Below are positions 5,830 to 14,829 of a DNA stretch of 64,000 nt, in pieces. The notes below the pieces were generated by a model, which did no database searches, was not told the DNA's origin, and saw nothing but the letters and a program-made list of their open reading frames with translations. The stretch covers positions 170,178-234,177 of the forward strand of contig NZ_LISX01000010.1 in the NCBI RefSeq assembly GCF_001905465.1. The letters are read 5' to 3'. The position numbers and the translations under genes are program-made. This DNA comes from Kitasatospora sp. CB01950 (lineage in GTDB: Bacteria; Actinomycetota; Actinomycetes; Streptomycetales; Streptomycetaceae). How positions within the stretch are numbered: position 1 is the first letter of the stretch; each line of letters begins with the position of its first letter.

Positions 5830-8127
5830 TCAGGCGAGGGTGGCGTCCTCCGGGAGGATGGGGAGGCGGCCGACGGGGAGGCCGGTGGCGGCGCGGACGG
5901 CGGCGGCGACGGCGGCGGGGGCGACGACGGCGGGGGCGGCGCTGACGGCTTTGGCGCCGAAGGGGGCGACGACGTCGCGTTCTTCGAGGAGGGCGGCGAT
6001 GCGGATGTCGGGGGTGTCGAGGGCGGTGGGGAGGCGGTAGCCGGTGAGGGAGGCGTTGAGGGGGATGCCGTGTTCGGTGCGGAGGTTCTCGAGCAGGGCG
6101 AGTCCGACGCCCTGGGCGACGGCGCCCTCGATGCGGTTCTCGATCTGGCGGGGGTTCAGGGCCCGGCCGACGTCCTGGGCGACGGTCATGTCGACGACCC
6201 GGACGGCGCCGAGTTCGATGTCGACGTCGACGACGGCGCGCATCGCGCAGAAGGCGATGGAGACGAAGGCGTCGCCCTGCCCGGTCTCGGGGTCGAGGGG
6301 TTCGGTGGGGTGGGGGCGGCACTGGGCGGTGGCCCAGAGTTCGCGGCCTTCGAGCGCCTGGCTGACGGGCATGCCGAGCACACCGTCGTACGAGGTGATC
6401 TTCCCGTCGTTGATGGTGAGGAGTTCGACGGACATCCCGAAGTCCGCGGCGATCGGCTGCAGCATCTGGTGGCGGACCATCAGCGCGGCCCGTTCGACGG
6501 CGCCGCCGGAGACCCAGGTGTGCCGGCCGCGGGCGGCGGGGCCGGCCGCGGTCTGGTCGGAGTCGACGGGCGCGATGTACACCTCGCTGACGCCGAGCAC
6601 GGACTGGACGATCTGCCGGGCGAGGGTGGCGAAGCCCTGTCCGGAGTCGACGGCGGCGCAGATGACGGTGGCGTGGTCGCCGGAGACCCGGACGGTCGCG
6701 GTGGAGACCTCGTCCTCGCCCTCCGCGCCGAGCATGTGCACCATGCCGACGGCGTAGCCGATGCCGCGTCGCACCGCGGCGGGGTCGCCGGCGCCGCCGG
6801 GTCCGCCGGGCAGCAGCCAGTCGGCCTCGGGGTCGTCGAGGGGCAGCGCGGGCAGCGGGGAGTCGGCGAGCGCGTCGAGCAGCGCGGTGACCGGCGCCGG
6901 GCAGGTGACGGCCTGTCCGGTGGGCAGCGGGTCGCCGGTGGACATGGCGTTGCGGCGGCGGATCTCCAGCGGGTCGACGCCGAGCTGCTTGGCGAGCTGG
7001 TCGAGCTGCGACTCGTACGCGAAGCAGCTCTGCAGCGCGCCCTCGCCGCGCATCCGTCCGGCCGGCGGGTTGTTGGTGCGCACCGCCCAGGCGTCCACGA
7101 AGACGTTGGGGCAGGTGTAGGGGCCGACGGAGAACGCGACGGCGGCGGCCAGGGCCTCGGCGGAGACGTCGGCGTAGGCGCCGCCGTCGAGCAGGATCTG
7201 CGCCTCGACCTTGACCAGCGTGCCGTCGGCGTCGGCGTGGTGGCGGTAGCGCAGCAGCGCGGGGTGCCGGGTGGTGTGCGCCTGGAAGGACTCGGCGCGG
7301 GTGAGGGTCATCTTGACGGGGCGTCCGGTGCGCAGCGCGAGCAGCGCGAGGGTGACCTGGAAGGAGAGGTCCTCGCGGTCGGCGGTGGCGCCGGGGACGC
7401 CGGTGGCGACGAGCCGGACCCGGTCGGGTTCGAGGCCGAGGCAGGCGGCGGTGCGGTCGCGGTCGCCGTGCGGGTCGGTGGAGGAGAGGTGCAGTTCGAC
7501 GCCGCCGTCGGGGCGGGGCACGGCGAGGCCGGCTTCGGCGCCGATCGGGGCGGGGTCCTGCCGGCCGACCTGGTAGAGGCCTTCGACGACGATCGTGCCG
7601 ACGGCGTCGGGGTCGCCGGTGCGCAGCGGCAGGTGCCGCAGCAGGTTGCCGTCGGGGTGCAACGGCGGGGCGTGGAAGGCGACTTCGGGGTCGGTGACGG
7701 GTTCCAGGAGCTCGTACTCGACCAGGATCGCGGCGGCGGCGACCCGGGCGGTGTCGGGGTGGTCGGCGGCGACGGCGGCGACGGGTTCGCCGTGGTGGCG
7801 CACCACGCCGGCGGCGAGCACCGGCCGGTCGGCGACGACGGGGGTGCCGTCGGGGCCGGCGGGCAGGTCGGCGGCGGTGACCACGGCGTGCACGCCGGGG
7901 ACGGCGAGCGCGGCGGAGGTGTCGACGGAGACGATCCGGGCGTGCGGGTGCGGGGAGCGCAGCACGGCGCCCCAGAGCAGTCCTTCGGCCCACAGGTCGG
8001 CGGCGTACGGGTAGATGCCGAGGGCCTTGGGGAGGGCGTCGGTGCGCAGCGGGGAGGTGCCGAGGCCGGTGGTGCCGGTCTCGTCGTCCGCGGGGGCGGC
8101 CGCCGGGAGCTCGGTGGCGGAGGTCAT
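5830..8127 (-). CDS. Xanthine dehydrogenase-type molybdopterin subunit
   Basis: A 765-residue catalytic subunit of the molybdenum hydroxylase family. It carries the molybdopterin-cytosine cofactor and would hydroxylate a purine or another N-heterocycle or aldehyde. Typical segments include PHPHARIVSVDTSAALAVPG near the N-terminus, AGRMRGEGALQSCFAYESQL, a VDSGQGFATLARQIV Gly-rich cofactor loop and DVGRALNPRQIENRIEGAVAQG near the C-terminus. The ATG at 8127 overlaps the stop of the iron-sulfur gene (ATGA). Xanthine dehydrogenase is the usual annotation of such actinobacterial operons, but the substrate is not proven by sequence. Confidence 0.85.
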   Translation of the reverse strand: MTSATELPAAAPADDETGTTGLGTSPLRTDALPKALGIYPYAADLWAEGLLWGAVLRSPHPHARIVSVDTSAALAVPGVHAVVTAADLPAGPDGTPVVADRPVLAAGVVRHHGEPVAAVAADHPDTARVAAAAILVEYELLEPVTDPEVAFHAPPLHPDGNLLRHLPLRTGDPDAVGTIVVEGLYQVGRQDPAPIGAEAGLAVPRPDGGVELHLSSTDPHGDRDRTAACLGLEPDRVRLVATGVPGATADREDLSFQVTLALLALRTGRPVKMTLTRAESFQAHTTRHPALLRYRHHADADGTLVKVEAQILLDGGAYADVSAEALAAAVAFSVGPYTCPNVFVDAWAVRTNNPPAGRMRGEGALQSCFAYESQLDQLAKQLGVDPLEIRRRNAMSTGDPLPTGQAVTCPAPVTALLDALADSPLPALPLDDPEADWLLPGGPGGAGDPAAVRRGIGYAVGMVHMLGAEGEDEVSTATVRVSGDHATVICAAVDSGQGFATLARQIVQSVLGVSEVYIAPVDSDQTAAGPAARGRHTWVSGGAVERAALMVRHQMLQPIAADFGMSVELLTINDGKITSYDGVLGMPVSQALEGRELWATAQCRPHPTEPLDPETGQGDAFVSIAFCAMRAVVDVDIELGAVRVVDMTVAQDVGRALNPRQIENRIEGAVAQGVGLALLENLRTEHGIPLNASLTGYRLPTALDTPDIRIAALLEERDVVAPFGAKAVSAAPAVVAPAAVAAAVRAATGLPVGRLPILPEDATLA

Positions 8128-9182
8128 GCGTTCTCGTCCTCGGGGAGCCTGATGCCGTGGGCGGGGGTGGCGTCGTGGCCGGGAGTGGCCTGGTAGCCGG
8201 TGTACTGGTGTCCGTAGCCGTCGGTGGCGTAGACGGTGCCGTCGAAGCCCGGATCCTGGTGCGGGACGCCCTGGTAGACGCCCGGTTCCTGGTGCGGGGT
8301 GCCGTGCGGCGGGGTGGGCAGGTAGGGGGTGCCCTGGGCGGGGGTGCCGTAGAGGGCGCCGTCGGCGGCGGTGCCGTGGGCGGGGGTGGGTTCCCAGCCG
8401 GCGGGCGCGGGGGCCGCATAAACGGCGTCGGCGGGGGCGGACCAGTCCTGGACGACGGGTTCGGCCTGCGCCTGCGGCGGGATCAACTGGTCTGCCTCGT
8501 GCCAGAGTTCGGAGTCGGCGTAGAGCGGCAGCTCGCCGGCCAGCGGGAGGTCGGCGAAGGACTGCTCGGTGGCCCGCGGCGGGGCCGCGGCGGCGGTCGG
8601 TTCGTCGGGTGCGGCGGTGGCGGCGGCCTGTTCGGCGGCGTCGAGTTCCGCTTCGAGGGCGGCTTCGCGGGCTTCGGCGACGGTCTGGACGGCGGCCAGG
8701 GCGCCCCGGTAGCCGGTGCAGCGGCAGAGGTTGCCGCAGAGCGCCTGGCGGGCCTCGATCTCGCTGGGCCGGTGGTTGCGCTGCAGCAGGTCGTGGACGG
8801 CCATCGCGAGGCCGGGGGTGCAGTAGCCGCACTGGACGGCGCCGGAGTCGGCGAGCGCCTGCTGGACGTCGCTGGCGCCGCCGCTGCCGGACAGGCCCTC
8901 GACGGTGTTGATCTCGCTGTCGGCGGCGAGCGCGGCGGGCACCAGGCAGCCGTTCACCAGCTGCCCGTCGACCTGCACCGAGCAGGCCCCGCACTCGCCC
9001 TGTTCGCAGCCGTCCTTGGCGCCGGCCAGGCCGAGGCGTTCGCGCAGCACGTACAGCAGGCTCTCGCCGATCCAGGCGTCGCTGACGGGTCGTTCGACGC
9101 CGTTGACGCGCAGTGTGTACGAGGCGGTGGGGCGCACGTCGCCGGTGAGCGCCCCGGGGTGGTTCAGCAGTTCATCGGTCAC
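8124..9182 (-). CDS. [2Fe-2S] subunit with long C-terminal extension
   Basis: A 352-residue electron-transfer subunit of the same complex. Residues 20-160 hold the plant-type [2Fe-2S] cluster (KDGCEQGECGACSVQVDG) and the second helical cluster domain (CGYCTPG, GNLCRCTGYRGAL). Typical family members stop near 160-200 residues. Here about 190 further residues follow, rich in Ala, Pro, Gly, Glu and Tyr, with repeated G-T-P and H-G-T turns (AHGTAADG, PAQGTPYLPTPPHGTP, GVYQGVPHQDPG). GTG 9182 overlaps the upstream stop (GTGA), and the downstream gene overlaps its own stop, so the three subunits are translationally coupled. Confidence 0.88.
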   Translation of the reverse strand: MTDELLNHPGALTGDVRPTASYTLRVNGVERPVSDAWIGESLLYVLRERLGLAGAKDGCEQGECGACSVQVDGQLVNGCLVPAALAADSEINTVEGLSGSGGASDVQQALADSGAVQCGYCTPGLAMAVHDLLQRNHRPSEIEARQALCGNLCRCTGYRGALAAVQTVAEAREAALEAELDAAEQAAATAAPDEPTAAAAPPRATEQSFADLPLAGELPLYADSELWHEADQLIPPQAQAEPVVQDWSAPADAVYAAPAPAGWEPTPAHGTAADGALYGTPAQGTPYLPTPPHGTPHQEPGVYQGVPHQDPGFDGTVYATDGYGHQYTGYQATPGHDATPAHGIRLPEDENA

Positions 9183-10075
9183 TTCAGCGCCCTTCCCAAC
9201 GCCCGGCGGGCCAGCACGGCCACGGTACGCCGCAGGCGGGCGCCGGCCGGGCCCGCCCCCTCGCCGCCGGCGGCGCCCTCGGGGACGCAGGCGCCGGCCA
9301 CGTAGTCGCCGAACGCGGCGAGCGCGGCGGGGTCGATGACGACGGCGCCGTCCTCGCCGCGGGCGTCCCAGTCGATGCAGCCGGCCACCCAGTTCTCGGC
9401 CTCCAGCGGCCGCAGCGGGACGGGGGCGGCGGCGCCGACGGCGCAGCGCACGCCGCGCCGGGCGGGGTCGAGGACCAGGGCGACGGAGGCGGCGGCGCGG
9501 GACGGTCCGCTGCGGCCGGTGGACTTGAGGAACACCTGCGGGGCGTGCAGCAGCGGCACCCGCACCCAGGTGAGGAGTTCGCCGGGGCGCAGCGGGTCGA
9601 GTCCGGTGAGCAGGTGGCTGATCGGCACGTCGCGGACGCCGCCGGGCCGGGCGAGGGTGGCGGTGGCTTCGAGGGCGGCGAGCACCGGGAGGGTGTCGCC
9701 GGCGGGTGCGGCGGTGGCGATGTTGCCGCCGAGGGTGCCGACGTTGCGGACCTGCGGGGGGCCGGCGGTGCGGGCGGCGTCGGCGAGGGCCGGGATCAGG
9801 GCGGCGAAGTCGGGGCGGTCCATCCGGGCGTGGGTGAGTCCGGCGCCGAGGACGGCGGTGCCGCCGTCCTCGTAGCGCCAGCCGCGCAGTTCGGTGATCC
9901 GGCCGAGTCCGATCAGTGCGGCGGGCCGCAGCCGTCCGCCGTTGACGGCCTCCATCAGGTCGGTGGCGCCTGCCACCGGCACCGCCCCTGGGGTGGCGGC
10001 CAGCGCTTCGACCGCCTCGTCGACCGAGGACGGCATCATGATCGTCCGGTTCACCAGGTTCCCACCGTGCTCCAT
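9179..10075 (-). CDS. FAD-binding subunit of molybdenum hydroxylase
   Basis: About 298 residues of the CO dehydrogenase/xanthine dehydrogenase FAD-subunit family. It passes electrons from the iron-sulfur clusters to the acceptor through FAD. The FAD-binding segments VPVAGATDLMEAVNGG and VRNVGTLGGNIATAAPAGD are present. The start is uncertain. The ATG at 10075 keeps MEHGGNLVNRTIMM, while a GTG at 10054 (VNRTIMMPSS) has GGTGGG just upstream and may be the true one. This is the first gene of the operon. The 221 bases upstream to the hexosaminidase stop hold a 14-bp palindrome at 10236-10249 and presumably the operon promoter. Confidence 0.85.
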   Translation of the reverse strand: MEHGGNLVNRTIMMPSSVDEAVEALAATPGAVPVAGATDLMEAVNGGRLRPAALIGLGRITELRGWRYEDGGTAVLGAGLTHARMDRPDFAALIPALADAARTAGPPQVRNVGTLGGNIATAAPAGDTLPVLAALEATATLARPGGVRDVPISHLLTGLDPLRPGELLTWVRVPLLHAPQVFLKSTGRSGPSRAAASVALVLDPARRGVRCAVGAAAPVPLRPLEAENWVAGCIDWDARGEDGAVVIDPAALAAFGDYVAGACVPEGAAGGEGAGPAGARLRRTVAVLARRALGRALK

Positions 10076-10235
10076 TTGCAGTGCGGCCTGCCGCCCGTAG
10101 GGTACGGGCGATCGGTGCGGGTTGGGCAACTCTGGCACACAAAGACCGCTGATCATTTCCGGGGTCGCGGACAGGTCCGAACAACTCGGGACAACTCCGG
10201 GCGCGAACGCGCACGAACACGACCTGGCCGATGTC

Positions 10236-10249
10236 CAGCCGATCGGCTG
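10236..10249. repeat. 14-bp palindrome CAGCCGATCGGCTG
   Basis: A perfect palindrome between the hexosaminidase stop and the molybdenum hydroxylase operon. It could be an operator for the operon or part of a terminator for the hexosaminidase. I see no way to choose. Confidence 0.4.
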
Positions 10250-10296
10250 TTCATCTGATCATGACGTGGCGACCGCGCCCGAAGTTCCGGTACGTC

Positions 10297-11919
10297 CTAT
10301 TCCGTCGATCCCGGCCGGCCGTCCGTCGGCCGGCCGACGATGCCGGGCTTGCGCTGCCAGGGGCGCGGGCCCTCGGGGCGGCGGTACTCGATGCCGAGCG
10401 CGTCGAGGCGCGGGTAGTGGCCGGCCATCCGGGTCTCGAAGTCGGCCCAGTCGCGGGCGGCGGGGTCGCGCGGCAGGTCGGACCAGGCGACCTCGGCGAA
10501 CGCGGCGAGCCGCGGGAACACCTTGTAGTCGACGTCCCGGCCGTCGAGCATGAACTCGGTCCAGATGTTCGCCTGGGTGCCGATGACGTGCCGGGCGGCC
10601 TGCTCGTCGAGCTGCGGCGGGACGGGCTCGAAGCGGTAGACGTCCTCCAGCGAGCGCACCCAGCCGACCGGGACCGGCTCGTCCTCGCCGCCGTCCTGCC
10701 GGTGGTCGAGGTAGACGTGCTGCTCGGGGCACATCACCACGTCGTGCCCGGCCTGCGCGGCGGCGATGCCGCCCTGGTAGCCGCGCCAGGAGGAGACCGC
10801 GGCGCCGGGGGCGAGGCCGCCCTCCAGGATCTCGTCCCAGCCGATCAGGCGACGGCCGCGCTCGGCCAGCCAGCCGTCGAAGTGCCGGATGACGTGGCTC
10901 TGCAGCTCGAACTCGTCGGCGAGGCCGAGCTCGGCGATCCGGGCCTGCGCGGCCGGGCTGGCCTTCCACTGGTCCTTGGGGCACTCGTCGCCGCCGAGGT
11001 GGACGAAGGTGGAGGGGAAGATCTCCAGCACCTCCTCCAGCACGTGCTCGTAGAAGCGCAGGGTGGCCTCGGAGGCGTTCAGGATGTTCTCGCTGACGCC
11101 CCAGTCGGTCCAGGTGCCGAGCGCGGCGGTGTCCACCACGTCGGTGTTGCCGAGCTCGGGGTAGGCGGCGATGGCGGCCTGGTTGTGGCCGGGCAGGTCG
11201 ACCTCGGGGACGACGGTGATGTGCCGGGCGGCGGCGTAGGCGACGATCTCGCGCAGGTCGTCCTGGGTGTAGTAGCCGCCGTGCGGCTGGTCGTCGTGCC
11301 GCTTGCCGGCCCGGTAGCCGACCATCGACCGCTCCCGCCAGGACGCGGTCTCGGTGAGCTTCGGGTAGCGCTTGACCTCGATCCGCCAGCCCTGGTCGTC
11401 GGTCAGGTGGAAGTGGAGGACGTTCAGCTTGTGTGCGGCCAGCTGGTCGATGAACCGCAGCACGCCGGCCTTCGGCATGAAGTGCCGGGAGACGTCCAGC
11501 AGCGCGCCGCGCCAGCCGAACCGGGGCGCGTCGTGGATCTCCACCGCGGGCACCGTCCAGCGCGCGCCGGGCAGCGGCGCGGTGCGGTACGCGGCGGGGC
11601 CGAGCAGCTGGCGCAGGGTCTGCGCGGCGTACGACAGGCCTGCGGCGCTGCCGCCGGTGAGCCGCACCGCGTCCGGACCGGCGCTCAGCCGGTACTCCTC
11701 GGCGGCCAGGGCGTCGTCGAGCGCGAGCACCAGGCCGTCGGCCTGCCCGGCCGGGGCCGGGTCCAGGTCGAAGCCGGTGGCGGCGGACAGCTCGGCGCGC
11801 AGCCGGCGGGCGACGCCCTCGGCGCCGGGCGCGGCGGCGATCCGGCTGCCGGCGTGCAGCTCGAACGGGGCGGTGTCGGCGGGGGTGTGGACGTGCGACG
11901 GGGCAGGGATGAGGTCCAT
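10297..11919 (-). CDS. Beta-N-acetylhexosaminidase (GH20)
   Basis: A 540-residue glycoside hydrolase family 20 enzyme that releases terminal GlcNAc/GalNAc, for example from chito-oligosaccharides. A GH20b-like N-terminal domain (about 1-130) precedes a TIM barrel with LNVLHFHLTDDQGWRIE, VPEVDLPGHNQAAIAAYPEL and the catalytic Asp-Glu pair in FVHLGGDECPKDQWK. WTEFMLDGRDVDYKVFPRL holds late barrel residues. No signal peptide is seen, so the enzyme is probably cytoplasmic. ATG 11919 follows GGATGAGG. An ATG nine bases upstream (11928) is less well spaced. Confidence 0.92.
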   Translation of the reverse strand: MDLIPAPSHVHTPADTAPFELHAGSRIAAAPGAEGVARRLRAELSAATGFDLDPAPAGQADGLVLALDDALAAEEYRLSAGPDAVRLTGGSAAGLSYAAQTLRQLLGPAAYRTAPLPGARWTVPAVEIHDAPRFGWRGALLDVSRHFMPKAGVLRFIDQLAAHKLNVLHFHLTDDQGWRIEVKRYPKLTETASWRERSMVGYRAGKRHDDQPHGGYYTQDDLREIVAYAAARHITVVPEVDLPGHNQAAIAAYPELGNTDVVDTAALGTWTDWGVSENILNASEATLRFYEHVLEEVLEIFPSTFVHLGGDECPKDQWKASPAAQARIAELGLADEFELQSHVIRHFDGWLAERGRRLIGWDEILEGGLAPGAAVSSWRGYQGGIAAAQAGHDVVMCPEQHVYLDHRQDGGEDEPVPVGWVRSLEDVYRFEPVPPQLDEQAARHVIGTQANIWTEFMLDGRDVDYKVFPRLAAFAEVAWSDLPRDPAARDWADFETRMAGHYPRLDALGIEYRRPEGPRPWQRKPGIVGRPTDGRPGSTE

Positions 11920-11987
11920 GCGCCTCATCCTGCCCCGGTGAACCCCGATTGGCATAGACCATTCGGGGCCTGCGTACGGCCCGGCCG

Positions 11988-12263
11988 TCAGTCCTTCTTG
12001 TCGTCCCCGCCCGGGTTGTTCAGCCCGTCGAAGATCTCCTTGCACATCGGGCAGACCGGGTACTTCTTCGGGTCGCGGCCGGGCACCCAGACCTTGCCGC
12101 ACAGCGCCACCACGGGGGACCCGGAGAGCGCGCTCTCCATGATCTTGTCCTTCTGGACGTAGTGGGCGAAGCGCTCGTGGTCGCCGTCCCCGTGCGAAGT
12201 CTGCGGGACGGGCTCGACCAGGGTGCCGGTGCCGAGGCCGCGCTCGGGCTCAAGAGTGCTCAT
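11988..12263 (-). CDS. DUF3039 zinc-ribbon-like small protein
   Basis: A 91-residue conserved actinobacterial protein of unknown function. It contains HYVQKDKIMESALSGSPVVALCGKVWVPGRDPKKYPVCPMCKEIFDG in outline, with C-G-K and CPMC cysteines and a His that could bind zinc. The C-terminus is acidic/lysine rich (GGDDKKD). ATG 12263 lies 8 bases after a TAGACT hexamer (12277-12272) and lacks a Shine-Dalgarno, suggesting a leaderless or near-leaderless message. It sits between the hexosaminidase and yqgE, an order that I recall as conserved in Streptomyces. Confidence 0.82.
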   Translation of the reverse strand: MSTLEPERGLGTGTLVEPVPQTSHGDGDHERFAHYVQKDKIMESALSGSPVVALCGKVWVPGRDPKKYPVCPMCKEIFDGLNNPGGDDKKD

Positions 12264-12323
12264 GGGTGCCAAGTCTATGGGGGTCGCCCGGAAGGGGGCC
12301 ACCATCCGGAGACAGGCTGCCGG

Positions 12324-12902
12324 TCAGTTCAGCGTCGGGTCGTCCGGGTAGGTGGCGAGCATCGCCAGCGGCCCGCGCTGGCGGCGCAGCACGGCCCGCC
12401 ACATCCGGTCCGGCTGCACGCAGGAGACGTCGCCGGCCTCGCACTCCACCGGGTACCAGGCGCCCTCGGCGATCTCCTGTTCCAGCTGGCCGGGCGACCA
12501 GCCCGCGTAGCCGGCGAACACCCGCATGCCGCCGAGCACCCCGGCCAGCACCTCCGGCGGGGCCTCCAGGTCGACCAGCCCGATCGCCCCGTGCACCCGC
12601 CGCCAGCCGAGCGGCCCCGGGTGGGCCTCCTCGCCGGGCACCACTGCGATCGCCAGCGCGGAGTCCAGCCCCACCGGCCCGCCCTGGAAGACCACCGCCG
12701 GGTCCCCGGTCAGCGACGCCCAGCCGTCGAGCACTGCGGCCACGTCCACGGGGGTGGGCCGGTTGAGGACGACGCCGAGCGCGCCCTCGGCGTCGTGGTC
12801 GAGCAGCAGGACCACCGACCTGGCGAAGTTCGGGTCCGTCAGCACGGGCGTCGCCACGATCAGTCGGCCGGTGAGCGAGGGGGCCGCTTCCATGCCTGCC
12901 AT
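12324..12902 (-). CDS. YqgE/AlgH family protein (DUF179)
   Basis: A 192-residue cytoplasmic protein of the UPF0301 family. The start LTGRLIVATPVLTDPNFARSVVLLLDHD and the GALGVVLNRPTPVDV segment are diagnostic. YAGWSPGQLEQEIAEGAWY in the second half is also typical. The biochemical role of the family is unknown. ATG 12902 follows TAGGGAGG at a good distance. It is divergent from murA across 218 bases, which contain several weak promoter-like hexamers (for example TACCAT near 13040) but nothing I can assign firmly. Confidence 0.9.
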   Translation of the reverse strand: MAGMEAAPSLTGRLIVATPVLTDPNFARSVVLLLDHDAEGALGVVLNRPTPVDVAAVLDGWASLTGDPAVVFQGGPVGLDSALAIAVVPGEEAHPGPLGWRRVHGAIGLVDLEAPPEVLAGVLGGMRVFAGYAGWSPGQLEQEIAEGAWYPVECEAGDVSCVQPDRMWRAVLRRQRGPLAMLATYPDDPTLN

Positions 12903-13120
12903 GATGCCTCCCTACAGGCCCTGCGGGACACCCGGCAGGCCGTCGGCGGGGCCACCCGTCCGGCGCAATGGCGGTGCCGCTCGACACCCCTTACAGCATG
13001 ATCACCAATAGGGCACACGGGAACCAATCGCCCACCCTCTACCATCTATGAGGTGGCGAAGGGCCATTCCCTCAGCTCCCCAGCCGAAAACCTCCCCTGC
13101 GCACCCGGATTGCGAGAACG

Positions 13121-14476
13121 ATGACCGACGACGTCCTGCTGGTCCACGGCGGAAACCCGCTCGAAGGCGAGATCCAGATCCGCGGCGCCAAGAACCTGGT
13201 CCCCAAGGCCATGGTCGCCGCGCTGCTCGGCCAGGGCCCCAGCAGACTGCGCAGCGTTCCGGACATCCGGGACGTCAAGGTCGTCCGCGGCCTGCTGCAG
13301 CTGCACGGTGTCACTGTCCGCACCGGCGACGAGGAGGGCGAGCTGATCCTCGACCCGTCGCACGTCGAGAGCGCCAACGTGGCGGACATCGACGCGCACG
13401 CCGGCTCCTCGCGCATCCCGATCCTGTTCTGCGGCCCGCTGCTGCACCGCCTCGGCCACGCCTTCATCCCGGGCCTGGGCGGCTGCGACATCGGCGGCCG
13501 GCCGGTGGACTTCCACTTCGAGGTGCTCCGCCAGTTCGGCGCCACCATCGAGAAGCACCCCCAGGGCACCTACCTGGTGGCCACCCAGCGGCTGCGCGGC
13601 ACCAAGATCGAGCTGCCGTACCCGTCCGTCGGCGCCACCGAGCAGGTGCTGCTGACGGCGGTGCTCGCGGAGGGCGTCACCGAGCTGCGCAACGCCGCGA
13701 TCGAGCCGGAGATCGTCGACCTGATCTGCGTACTGCAGAAGATGGGCGCGATCATCTCGCTGGGCACCGACCGCACCATCCTGATCACCGGCGTCGACGA
13801 GCTGGACGGCTACACCCACCGGGCGCTGCCGGACCGCCTGGAGGCCGCCTCCTGGGCGTGCGCGGCGCTGGCCACCAAGGGCGACATCTACGTCCGCGGC
13901 GCCGAGCAGATCCCGATGATGACCTTCCTGAACACCTTCCGGAAGGTCGGCGGCGCCTACGAGATCGACGACGCGGGCATCCGCTTCTGGCACCCGGGCG
14001 GCGAGCTCAAGGCGATCGCCCTGGAGACCGACGTCCACCCGGGCTTCCAGACCGACTGGCAGCAGCCGCTGGTGGTGGCGCTGACCCAGGCCACCGGCCT
14101 CTCGATCGTGCACGAGACGGTGTACGAGTCGCGGCTCGGCTTCACCGGCGCGCTGAACCAGATGGGCGCGCACATCCAGCTGTACCGCGAGTGCCTGGGC
14201 GGCACCCCGTGCCGGTTCGGCGCGCGCAACTTCAAGCACTCCGCGGTGGTCTCCGGCCCGTCCAAGCTGATGGGCGGCGAGCTGGTCATCCCCGACCTGC
14301 GCGGCGGCTTCTCGTACCTGATCGCGGCGCTGGCCGCCGAGGGCACCTCCACGGTGCACGGCATCGACCTGATCAACCGCGGCTACGAGAACTTCATGGA
14401 CAAGCTGCGCGACCTGGGCGCGCACATCGAGCTGCCGTCGGAGGTCGACTCGGCCGAGGTCGAGCTGACCGCCTGA
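13121..14476 (+). CDS. murA: UDP-GlcNAc 1-carboxyvinyltransferase (MurA)
   Basis: A 451-residue enzyme that transfers enolpyruvate from PEP to UDP-N-acetylglucosamine, the first committed step of peptidoglycan synthesis in the cytoplasm. Motifs are clear: GGNPLEGEIQIRGAKNLVPKA at the start, the loop cysteine in PGLGGCDIGGRPVDFHFEVL (target of fosfomycin in the family), and LRGGFSYLIAALAAEGTSTV near the end. ATG 13121 follows GCGAGAAC. It is convergent with the HU gene across a strong hairpin. Many actinomycetes carry a second MurA-like copy elsewhere. This one keeps the loop Cys. Confidence 0.95.
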   Translation: MTDDVLLVHGGNPLEGEIQIRGAKNLVPKAMVAALLGQGPSRLRSVPDIRDVKVVRGLLQLHGVTVRTGDEEGELILDPSHVESANVADIDAHAGSSRIPILFCGPLLHRLGHAFIPGLGGCDIGGRPVDFHFEVLRQFGATIEKHPQGTYLVATQRLRGTKIELPYPSVGATEQVLLTAVLAEGVTELRNAAIEPEIVDLICVLQKMGAIISLGTDRTILITGVDELDGYTHRALPDRLEAASWACAALATKGDIYVRGAEQIPMMTFLNTFRKVGGAYEIDDAGIRFWHPGGELKAIALETDVHPGFQTDWQQPLVVALTQATGLSIVHETVYESRLGFTGALNQMGAHIQLYRECLGGTPCRFGARNFKHSAVVSGPSKLMGGELVIPDLRGGFSYLIAALAAEGTSTVHGIDLINRGYENFMDKLRDLGAHIELPSEVDSAEVELTA

Positions 14477-14493
14477 CGCAGGGCCCGAACACG

Positions 14494-14531
14494 CCGGTGG
14501 CCGGCCTCCCCGAGGGGAGACCGGCCACCGG
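14494..14531. terminator. Bidirectional terminator between murA and hup
   Basis: CCGGTGGCCGG (14494-14504) pairs with CCGGCCACCGG (14521-14531). The interior CTCCCC/GGGGAG also pairs, giving a stem of about 17 bp. It lies between convergent genes. Confidence 0.85.
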
Positions 14532-14547
14532 TGCGTTCAGCGGAGGG

Positions 14548-14829
14548 TCACTTGCCCTTCGCGGCTTCCTTCAGCTTCGAGCCGGCGCTCACCTTGACGC
14601 TGAAGCCCTCGGCGATCTGGATCGGCTCGCCGGTCTGCGGGTTGCGGGCGGTGCGGGCGGCGCGGAGGGTGCGCTCGAAGGTCAGGAAACCGGGGATGGT
14701 GACCTTCTCGTCGCCCTTGGCGACGACCTCGCCGGTGATCTCGGCGAAGGCGGCCAGCACGGCGTCGGCGTCCTTGCGGGTCACCTCGGCGCGCTCGGCC
14801 AGCGCGGCCACCAGCTCACTGCGGTTCAT
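14548..14829 (-). CDS. hup: HU-family nucleoid protein
   Basis: A 93-residue HU protein that bends DNA non-specifically as a dimer. The sequence MNRSELVAALAERAEVTRKD and GFLTFERTLRAARTARNPQTG (the beta-arm with R-x-x-R-x-x-R-N-P) is classic. There is no Lys/Ala-rich C-terminal tail, so it is the short HupA-type rather than the long HupS-type of Streptomyces. ATG 14829 follows AGGAG at 6 bases. Confidence 0.96.
   Translation of the reverse strand: MNRSELVAALAERAEVTRKDADAVLAAFAEITGEVVAKGDEKVTIPGFLTFERTLRAARTARNPQTGEPIQIAEGFSVKVSAGSKLKEAAKGK

Noticed and set aside
5648..8419. Long Arg/Pro-rich frame on the minus strand
   Set aside because: An out-of-frame shadow of the large molybdenum hydroxylase subunit. 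It has no family motif.
8124..10220. Single 698-codon frame spanning two molybdenum hydroxylase subunits
   Set aside because: Only the part from GTG 9182 is a protein. The first half is a shadow frame of the FAD subunit, which itself overlaps by GTGA.
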